NCBI RefSeq assembly: GCF_963576615.1
Contig: NC_088710.1
Coordinates: forward strand, 2,150,001-2,214,000
Direction: 5' to 3'
DNA: 64,000 bases
Source of the DNA: Watersipora subatra
Taxonomy: Eukaryota > Bryozoa > Gymnolaemata > Cheilostomatida > Watersiporidae
Of this stretch, positions 59,301-64,000 are shown piece by piece (within the stretch, counting starts at the first letter, position 1; the number at the start of each line of letters is the position of its first letter). The position numbers and the translations under genes were made by a program. The notes under the pieces are model-generated. The model was given only the letters and a program-made list of their open reading frames with translations, had not been told where the DNA came from and made no database searches.

Positions 59301-61318
59301 AATGTTTACCAAGGGCAAACAGGAAGATGCCGAGGAGTTCCTGACGTGTCTCCTGAACAAGATGAATGAGGAAATGGTCACAGCTATCAACAAGTACAGA
59401 AAAGAACACGACTCTCCTGGTTAGTTAGTGTCTCATGAGTGAATAATTTTGAAAACTGTTGTTGTTTTCTGGAGAATTGGTGTTGGTGTTTCGGCACTGT
59501 TGATGGTATATATACCTTGGATTCTGGTGTACAAGTCGACCCGGACTATAAATCGAGGTCTAATGTTTGCTTCAAAAATCTTTGTTTTGATTTACGTGTA
59601 CTTTCCATATAAGTCGACCCCTTCTCTAGCTCAAATCGTTTGGTCGCTAATAGTTCAGTCGGCATCAGAAGCAGGCGATGTGTTGCTGAAGAAACGACAT
59701 TCAAAAACGCCATCAGTAAAAGCACTTGTTTTTTTGTTGTCGTCGGCAATACGTGCAACAATTAACAAAAGAAAGAACAAAAAACAAAACTTCATCATAT
59801 TGGTCCACCTCACCAAAAGAACAAAATTGTCACCTTTGATAATATGTATGATTCTAACAGAAAACTTGCTGCAAGGCAGACTTTTGTCAGGAATCTAAGA
59901 TTCATGTACAAGAAAAAGTTTGGATGGGCAATAGTGGATGAGTCAAATATATTACCAAAGTGTGGGCTTGTGGGCAACTACTATGAAAAAAAGCATTAAA
60001 TTCGAGAAACACGTTCTCAAATAAGAATTTTAGCGATGACAATTTGAATGGGTCGTTGTGTTTGCTTCGTCTCTTGTTGAGCAGGATTAGTAGTATTTTA
60101 CTATTTTATAAATAACATTCCTATATGTCATGTAATTTTGATTTGCTATGTTAACATTGGCATTGTTAACATGAATATTTGAATTGCAGTTGTCAATGGC
60201 CACGATCCTTCATCAGCGGAGGAAGATGATGAGGGAGAATGGAGACAGGTCGGGCAACGGAATAAGTCTGCTGTTACCCACAGCAATGTGGACAAGATAC
60301 GCACGCCCATCTTAAATATATTTGGGGGTCAGCTCAGATCAATCTTGCACACCGGTAGCAATGAGTCTGTTACCATCGAGCAGTTTTTCACAGTACCTCT
60401 AAATGTGCAGGTAATATGATACAAGTATTTTTAGATACCACTGCTGGTTCGCAGCTAAATAATGTAATAAATAAAAATAAATAGATAATACCGTACTTTT
60501 CGGACTATTAACCACACCAGTATATAAGCTGCTTCTGTTTTATTTTTAAAACAAACAATAAAACAATACATAGGCCGCACCTTTTGTATAGGCCGCAGAA
60601 CTCAGGGCGGTGCTTTTTAACACGGCAGCAACTTTGCTGGTTAAAACGGAACAGTGCCGTTAGTCACTGTTCCATATTAACCAGCAAAGTTTTTTCTTTT
60701 CCGAGCGGTGAAATTAAAATCCAAACAATAGCCGCACCCTTATATAAGCCGCATGGCCCAAAACATTAGAAAAGATTAGCGGCTAATAGTCCGAAAAGTA
60801 CGGTAATAATAAGATGATAATAATATGATACAATTAATCTACCAACCAGCTTAATATTCAGTTTACAGTTACTGTAATAGAATGCATTGTAGCTGTAGAT
60901 GGCTATTGCATACCTTTTAGTAGATGGATGTGTTATTTTAATAAATATGTTGTATATCAGGATAACAATTAACTTTCCTTGAACAGAGTTGAAAGAGTTG
61001 ACTCTGTGAGCTGAACCTGCTAAGATACTTGGAGATGTTTTATAAACCAAGCATCTTATTTAGTTCTGTGTCTTTTATGTGTGCAGACAAACAAGACCGT
61101 GGAGGAGGCACTCCATGCCTTTGTCAGTAAAGAATCAATAGATGATTATACATGCCCACAAACTAAACAAGAGCTCAATGCGCACAGGAAACTTACATTC
61201 GAGCTCCTCCCACCTATACTGATTTTACATCTCAAGTGTTTCGTCTATGACAAGCATGGTGGGTCCCAGAAGGTTCTCCATGAAATGAACTTCAATGATA
61301 CCCTCGAGTTCGACAAAG
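38191..61318 (+). CDS. USP10: USP10 ubiquitin-specific protease, eleven exons, 3' end outside the window
   Basis: USP10 removes ubiquitin from p53, endosomal and stalled-ribosome substrates in the vertebrates where it has been studied, and binds G3BP; those roles are family knowledge. Exons: 38191-38355, 39703-39721, 43998-44104, 46530-46640, 46774-47142, 51061-51292, 55877-56380, 58589-58799, 59157-59419, 60190-60410, 61087-61318; all phases agree, giving about 811 codons. Human USP10 is 798 residues in total, so this one is longer. Order: a disordered N-terminal half with a PAM2-like motif (LNPNAKVFVPR) and SWAKLFTNSSSS (human SWASLF), the catalytic Cys box NWCYVNSTLQAL, then KQEDAEEFLTCLL, GEWRQVGQRNKSAVT and LPPILILHLKCFVYDK. 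The last exon or exons, with the catalytic His and Asp, lie to the right. The true start is not proven: exon 1 is open from its acceptor, and its first ATG is 38233. I see no FGDF-type G3BP motif in the part present. Confidence 0.93.
38600..39118. mobile_element. degenerate MITE ending in ACGTTATATGG sequence, copy 1
   Basis: Several blocks match, in order, the copy at about 52735-53662: AACAGTAAAATACAT, GCTGTACCGTAACTGCA, TTCATTTACAAATATTTACT, AGCCTATTCTGCAAAGCAAA and ACGTTATATGGAATTTTTTA. The 17-bp minisatellite begins exactly at its right end. Confidence 0.6.
39119..39585. repeat. 17-bp minisatellite, about 27 copies
   Basis: The unit TATAGGAGTGTCTACTG is repeated in tandem with few variants (for example TGTCCACTG, TATAAGAG, GGATTG). 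It lies in USP10 intron 1 against the right end of the degenerate MITE. Confidence 0.97.
39703..39721 (+). CDS. USP10: USP10 micro-exon (19 bp)
   Basis: Between the acceptor CCAACCTCAG and the donor GTAAGC lie six codons (VEDTSV) plus one base. It joins the previous exon in phase 0 and the next in phase 1 (G+CA gives Ala). Confidence 0.7.
39814..43691 (-). mobile_element. 3.9-kb TTAA-flanked transposon with decayed coding remnants
   Basis: The element at 39818-43687 is flanked by TTAA on both sides and has inverted ends AGATGTGGTTGCGTCAAA, with diverged subterminal sequence beyond. On the minus strand near 42790-42600 there are broken frames: MGKTTSAEQMRKYRNKI, then a stop, then SRTKRRAQLTEDQLEETREK in another frame. 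That pattern resembles the N-terminal basic Ala-Glu-Arg/Tyr-Arg segments seen in some invertebrate transposon-associated proteins (from memory, not searched). Short inverted motifs of the GTAACAATGGTGACA type recur at 41575, 43030 and 43200. It sits in USP10 intron 2. No intact transposase is visible. Confidence 0.65.
43998..44104 (+). CDS. USP10: USP10 exon 3
   Basis: Acceptor TTTCTGTAG, 35 codons after two phase-completing bases, donor GTATGT. It encodes TEDTGLSNEAARQIRATENG and ends LNEPPN, running directly into LNPNAK of the next exon. A decayed duplicate of its end and flank lies near 46060-46260. Confidence 0.78.
44129..45247. mobile_element. non-autonomous hAT element with 8-bp target duplication
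   Basis: The element at 44137-45239 (1103 bp) has ends TAGTGGTGGGCACGGGTA and, inverted, TAGTGCTGGGCACGAGTA (16 of 18 match). The 8-bp ATAGAAAC flanks both sides (44129-44136, 45240-45247), which is diagnostic for hAT. The repeated phrase GTTGGCCAAGAAGTAC near the right end is subterminal. No transposase frame is present. It lies 24 bp after the exon 3 donor. Confidence 0.9.
46060..46340 (+). pseudogene. decayed duplicate of USP10 exon 3 and its downstream flank
   Basis: The stretch with CTAACTGAACCACTTGAAGTATGTTTCATT mirrors the exon 3 end and donor; the following GTCTATACAAACTCTTGTTT matches the flank of exon 3 without the hAT insertion. A second partial copy follows at about 46277-46335 (AAGGTCATTGAAAGGCATTG shared with 46094). 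Exon-like coding potential is lost. Confidence 0.6.
46530..46640 (+). CDS. USP10: USP10 exon 4 with PAM2-like motif
   Basis: A poly-T acceptor, 37 codons in phase 0, donor GTAAGT. It begins LNPNAKVFVPR, a good fit to the PAM2 consensus that binds the MLLE domain of poly(A)-binding protein; vertebrate USP10 has LNPQAPEFIL at the comparable place. The remainder is Pro-rich (YTPQPAVPGPRPG). Confidence 0.82.
46774..47142 (+). CDS. USP10: USP10 exon 5, Pro/Gln-rich disordered segment
   Basis: Acceptor AATGTTGTAG, 123 codons in phase 0, donor GTGAGT. It is rich in Pro, Gln, His and Thr (SVRPFTPNMPNGP, HPGGPPRMYNQS), low-complexity linker typical of the USP10 N-terminal half. Confidence 0.8.
47383..49682. 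mobile_element. probable hAT-like element hosting nested insertions
   Basis: TAGGGTTGCACGATAG at the left and, inverted, TTAGGGATGGCA at the right, with many CGATAGT-type repeats near both ends (47395-47470 and 49530-49650). The flanking 8-mers GTGTTAAC and ATTTTAAC match only in part, so the boundary is not proven. A Tc1/mariner-like MITE and a GATAACTCGAAC-type repeat (48750-49500) sit inside. It lies in USP10 intron 5. Confidence 0.5.
47487..48721. mobile_element. Tc1/mariner-like MITE with TA duplication
   Basis: CAGT ends with a shared ACTTCAACTTACGAG inverted repeat (47489 onward and, inverted, ending 48719), flanked by TA on both sides. It is about 1.23 kb with no transposase frame. 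Subterminal GCTCGTAT repeats occur near both ends. Confidence 0.8.
49822..50786. repeat. 13-bp minisatellite, about 74 copies
   Basis: The unit ATGGTGTTATATT is repeated over nearly 1 kb, with recurring variants TTGTGG, TTACGG and TCATGG at one point of the unit. As 13 is not a multiple of 3 and the unit has no stop in any phase, all three plus-strand frames stay open and encode a repeating 13-residue pattern (GVILWCYIMVLYY). These frames should not be taken as genes. It lies in USP10 intron 5. Confidence 0.97.
51061..51292 (+). CDS. USP10: USP10 exon 6
   Basis: Acceptor ATGCTGTAG, 77 codons plus one base, donor GTATTG. The product is Ser/Val-rich and disordered, with EFRLQFGDVESVSEKNDS. FGDV resembles, but does not satisfy, the FGDF motif used by vertebrate USP10 to bind G3BP. 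Confidence 0.8.
51380..52734. other. USP10 intron 6, left part
   Basis: At 51388-51465 is a repeat (CATTCAAATAAAGGGTTGCG) that recurs at 53925-54010. The rest is AT-rich with no supported gene. Confidence 0.45.
52735..53662. mobile_element. degenerate MITE, copy 2 (complete-looking)
   Basis: Same family as 38600-39118. It runs from CACTCCTACAACGTAAAT to CACGTTATAGGAGGTATACT; the ends are imperfect inverted repeats. Boundaries are approximate. Confidence 0.55.
53875..53932. repeat. short tandem repeat, 17 bp x 3
   Basis: AATAAAAGTGGCATTAG is repeated three times, next to a CATTCAAATAAAG-type repeat shared with 51400. Confidence 0.8.
54194..55081. mobile_element. TTAA-flanked non-autonomous DNA transposon, copy 2
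   Basis: The element at 54198-55077 (880 bp) is flanked by TTAA. It is full-length like copy 1 but in opposite orientation: for example GGTTTCTGTTTACAC here and GTGTAAACAGAAACC in copy 1. It has long inverted ends and no transposase. It lies in USP10 intron 6. Confidence 0.87.
55171..55838. mobile_element. piggyBac-like MITE
   Basis: The element at 55175-55834 (660 bp) is flanked by TTAA on both sides. Its ends CCCTTTGGCAGGCA and, inverted, CCTTTTGCAGGCA are classical piggyBac-type termini. A 101-codon frame inside (55433-55738, beginning MNKMEIF with a hydrophobic stretch) resembles nothing I know and may be chance. It ends 42 bp before USP10 exon 7. Confidence 0.82.
55877..56380 (+). CDS. 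USP10: USP10 exon 7 with SWAKLF segment
   Basis: Acceptor CTTTTCAAG, 168 codons counting both split codons, donor GTAAGC. It is Ser/Thr/Pro-rich throughout and ends with MSWAKLFTNSSSSPVT, matching human KSWASLFHDSKPSSSSPV at the same distance before the catalytic domain. Confidence 0.92.
56600..57235. repeat. possible MITE with TATAAGTCGA motifs
   Basis: TGTATAAGTCGATGGG near 56646 and GTGTAAGTCGACCCT and CTTGACTTATACACGCC near 57165-57225 suggest a repeat with inverted subterminal motifs. A related ATAAGTCGACCCC occurs at 59610. The ends were not fixed. Confidence 0.35.
58589..58799 (+). CDS. USP10: USP10 exon 8 with catalytic cysteine
   Basis: Acceptor TTGTTGACAG, donor GTGAGT, phase 1 in and phase 2 out. 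It encodes LINKTNWCYVNSTLQALLAC, the Cys box of the USP fold; the catalytic Cys codon is 58666-58668. The flanking PPFYHTLKAIP matches vertebrate PPMYHLMKFIP. Confidence 0.96.
59157..59419 (+). CDS. USP10: USP10 exon 9 with DAEE motif
   Basis: Acceptor AACCTTGCAG, donor GTTAGT. It contains VEFVNAFEVM, FEPSSVYNVLKAM and KGKQEDAEEFLTCLL, the QQDAxE box of USP enzymes (human GRQEDAEEYLGFIL). The insert KQVEKAKKRRELRSGE is where human has MPVPPKPRQALGDK. Confidence 0.95.
60190..60410 (+). CDS. USP10: USP10 exon 10
   Basis: Acceptor GAATTGCAG, donor GTAATA. An acidic stretch (SAEEDDEGEW) precedes QVGQRNKSAVT and TPILNIFGGQLRSIL, matching human QVGPRNKTSVT and TPITGIFGGHIRSVV. Confidence 0.95.
60489..60805. 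mobile_element. Tc1/mariner-like MITE with perfect 22-bp inverted ends
   Basis: Ends TACCGTACTTTTCGGACTAT and its complement ATAGTCCGAAAAGTACGGTA; the outer TA is probably the target duplication. Inside is a second inverted repeat (CTTTGCTGGTTAA and TTAACCAGCAAAG, with ACGGAACAGTG between). It is in USP10 intron 10. Confidence 0.85.
61087..61318 (+). CDS. USP10: USP10 exon 11, part of the catalytic fold
   Basis: Acceptor TGTGTGCAG, 77 codons plus one base, donor GTTTGT. It contains NKTVEEALHAFVSKESIDDY and FELLPPILILHLKCFVYDK, matching human [21 protein letters not shown] and LEKLPPVLVLHLKRFVYEK. It is the last recognised exon in the window. Confidence 0.95.
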
Positions 61319-62748
61319 GTTTGTTTTGTTTTTAATTTTCCATTGTTTTTTTGCTGTCGAAAAAATAGAATTTCCTAAAACAGAATAAGCACAAACAAAA
61401 ACAGTTGACAAATCTACTAAATAATCTGTAACACCCGGTAATAATTTCTATTTAACGCTAATCAATAAAGCTATTTACAAAATTTTGTAAGTTTTCATAT
61501 GTCTATTTTTCATTTAACAAAAATGATTTATCGTTCGTTGGTTTAGCCCAGCTTGCAGGATGCTGATTCATCATTGATTACAAAGAACTTGTGATGATTG
61601 TTAGTTGTTCATGTACCTAAGTACCAAATTTGAATGAACACTTAAAAACCAGTTGATACAGTTGATGTAAATTCGTCCCACAACTTATTGTAAATACATC
61701 TGTTCTGACTACATTCAGATTATAGGAATTTTACGCTATGCGATGTGTGAAATACTAGTAACTTGACCACTCCGTTTCAAGACTTTCCCAACCTCAAACC
61801 TTTGTCACTTCAAAACGCAACTAAACTTATTAATTTAATGACTGTACAGTAACTGTAACAGTAACTCATTTATTATTTTTGTTTAACATATACATTTACC
61901 ATTGTAACTTTTAAACGTCATATCATGAAAAAAGTGTTTTTCTACAGTTTAAATAAATTTGGACAAAAAACAATACAACTGTAAAAGTATTCAAATGATT
62001 TTGAATTTTTGAATGATTTCAAATGAGAAAAGTGTTTTTGTACAGTTCAAATGAATAGAGGGAAAAAATAAAACAACTGTAATAAAAGTTTTCAAACGAC
62101 TATCTTTTAAGCTTCATATCATGAAAAAAGTGTTTTGTTGAAAACAACTGTAAGAAAAATAAAAATGTAAAAGTGTTTAAATGTAAATATGAAACTATTA
62201 TTATTACTATTAGCATGTAATATATTAACTTTAGTAACTATAGTTACCTACAATAACTGTAGCGTATTTAGTTGCTATGATCTGCAAGAAAATGTAACAT
62301 GATGTACTATGTGCAGTACACACTTCGGGGAGTTCTTACCTTGGAGAACTCTGTAGATATTTTACTAAACTTGAAACTTTCCACTAAAACTTTTTTACCT
62401 ATCTGGTTGCGGATTCGTTTTTACTATAATAATGAAACGGAAGTATAATAAAAAACGCTGAACTGAGATAGCGAGCAAATTATATCTCGTTCCAGCATTG
62501 TGGGAGGTATTTTGGCAAATACCATATGGACATTTTTGTTATTTTGTCGCAATCAGTACACCAATCACAAAACTTTAATTTCAACAAAACCTTTTGTTAT
62601 GGTATGGCAAAAAACAAATTCAAAATCAAGTCAAAGTCAAAATCCATGAAATAGAAAGTATTTCCTTGAGCATGAGCCACCATTTTAACACCGAACGCAT
62701 AAACTGCTTTCTAAGCTTATTGTATTTTTTATGCGAGTTTCATACATA
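61319..62748. other. USP10 intron 11 or 3' part
   Basis: No His-box exon (GGHYT-type) was found. Repeated ATCATGAAAAAAGTGTTTTT segments at 61920, 62020 and 62120 show a short local duplication. Otherwise nothing is supported. Confidence 0.45.
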
Positions 62749-62900
62749 ATAATCTATATATAAATTTCAAAGTCTGTCGTTGTTCAGTCAGTCCAGCTAT
62801 AGCTATTAAAATCTAGGAATGAAAGATTCACTTCATGCTGGACTTGAACTCGGAACCTCCTGTTCACCAGGAGAGAACCTAACCAAATTAAGCTACATGA
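62749..62900 (-). mobile_element. tRNA-derived SINE
   Basis: On the minus strand an A-box-like TAGCTTAATTTGG (62895-62883) and a B-box GTTCAAGTCC (62849-62840) lie at tRNA-like spacing, with a hairpin CTCCT-GGTGAAC-AGGAG between. No acceptor stem closes, so it is not a working tRNA. The 3' tail GACTTTGAAATTTATATATA resembles LINE-derived tails of invertebrate SINEs. Confidence 0.6.
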
Positions 62901-63532
62901 AATACAATGGATTCATTAGGCAATATGAGTCGTTATCTCTGTTAAAATAGGCATAGAACTCAAAGCGTTCCGTAACATCACTAAAGCTTGCTCTCACGGC
63001 TCTTATTAGTGAGCTTAGCAAAACAGATAGTAGCTTACTCACATTAGTCATTGGCAATGTGCCAGGCTAATGGCAAGTAACAGACAACTACATTACCCAC
63101 CACTGTTCATAAGCTGTTTTTAATACCTGTTCAACGCCTGGCATTCAGTTAGTAAGTAGATGAAGATTTTTTTGGATTGATTTTCAGCTCGTATTTGGAC
63201 TTCAGTGCCAGTATTTGAAGACCGAGATTGTACTTACGCATTAGTGTGAATGTGATCTGGTCTGATTATTTCCGCTTGTGAATAATCAGGTTCATCGAGA
63301 AAAGGAATTCAGATGTTCATAAATATGGTAGAGTATACGAGAGATTTCTTTTTTTTCTAGTATTTTATTTGTTCTAATCTTTTCATGCGTATTTTTACCC
63401 TGCAAAGGCTGAACCATTAAGTAGGAATAGATAATTCTGTCACACGAAAATATTAAACGCGAATGTTTTTAGTTAAGCTGTCTTAAATAAAAGCTTCTAT
63501 CACTACCAAGCAAAAATCGCAGTCCCTTCCAT

Positions 63533-63909
63533 AAATGAAACATGTTAGTAAATGCCCTTCACGTATTATGCGTATATAACAGGTCTTTGTTAACAAATGA
63601 AACGTTTTAGTAAATTCCCTCTAGGTATTACGCGTATATAACAGGTCTTTGTTAACAAATGAAACGTTTTAGTAAATTCCCTCTACGTATTACGCGTATA
63701 TAACATGTCTTTGTTAACAAATGAAACATGTTAGTAAGTCCCCTCCACGTATTATGCGTATATAACATGTCTTTGTTAACCAATGAAACATGTTAGTAAA
63801 TTCCCTCTACGTATTATGCGTATATAACAGGTCTTTGTTAACAAATGAAACATGTTAGTAAATGCCCTCCACGTATTATGCGTATATAACAGGTCTTTGT
63901 TAACAAATA
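63533..63909. repeat. 62-bp satellite, six copies
   Basis: Units begin AAATGAAACATGTTAGTAAA at 63533, 63595, 63657, 63719, 63781 and 63843, exactly 62 bp apart. Each contains the perfect palindrome TTTGTTAACAAA across the unit border (one copy has a base change) and a CGTATATAAC stretch; some copies have TACGCGTA. The array breaks off at 63909. Confidence 0.95.
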
Positions 63910-64000
63910 GTTGAGTGTCGTCGCTGCAAGCTCATGGTCCGATTGATATCAACAGAACATCTATTGCCATGTTTTCATTCTTGTCGGCTTGTTTTAAGCA

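Noticed and set aside
59449..59898. 149-codon frame after USP10 exon 9
   Set aside because: It lies in an intron over a GTCGACC-type repeat and starts after the clear exon 9 donor.
62820..62900. True tRNA gene
   Set aside because: The boxes and one hairpin are present, but no acceptor stem closes and U33 is missing; a SINE fits better.

Overview
The window is a piece of a metazoan nuclear genome: AT-rich, GT-AG introns with short exons, little coding sequence, and many DNA transposons and minisatellites. USP10 and CPSF1 homologues, an invertebrate-type Ty3/gypsy element and a CR1-like LINE fragment point to an invertebrate, perhaps a lophotrochozoan such as a mollusc or bryozoan. The species cannot be fixed from the sequence alone.

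Layout. 0-0.9 kb: start of a CPSF1-like gene on the minus strand, and perhaps the last exon of an unrelated plus-strand gene at the very edge. 3-9 kb: a solo transposon end, then a nearly pristine Ty3/gypsy retrotransposon (4418-8911) with matching LTRs, a 5-bp target duplication, a tRNA-Leu primer site and one long gag-pol frame. 9-15 kb: candidate exons of an unrecognised minus-strand gene, separated by a small MITE and a broken CR1-like LINE. 15.9-23.0 kb: a five-exon gene for a coiled-coil protein of about 186 residues. 24.7-25.4 kb: an unrecognised 220-residue protein. 25.7-29 kb: a few orphan candidate exons. 30.2-33.9 kb: a gene for a 114-residue single-pass membrane protein, with a 46-bp minisatellite in an intron.

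38.2-61.3 kb is occupied by one gene, the deubiquitinase USP10 on the plus strand. Eleven exons (about 811 codons) are readable with consistent splice phases, from the disordered N-terminal region with a PAM2-like motif, through the SWAKLF segment, to the catalytic Cys box and most of the USP fold. The last part, with the catalytic His, lies beyond the window. The introns hold transposons (TTAA-flanked elements, hAT elements, Tc1/mariner-like MITEs, a piggyBac-like MITE ending 42 bp before an exon), a 17-bp and a 13-bp minisatellite, and a decayed duplication of exon 3 and its flank. The right edge holds a tRNA-derived SINE and a 62-bp satellite.

The protein-coding genes are unrelated housekeeping or unrecognised genes and show no common pathway, although CPSF1 (mRNA 3' processing) and USP10 (ubiquitin removal, with a PABP-binding motif) both touch mRNA biology in other animals. 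No clear new multi-gene system was found. The most unusual material is the transposon structure: complete boundaries with target duplications for at least six elements, an empty-site paralogue for one hAT insertion, and a minisatellite that seems to grow from a MITE end.
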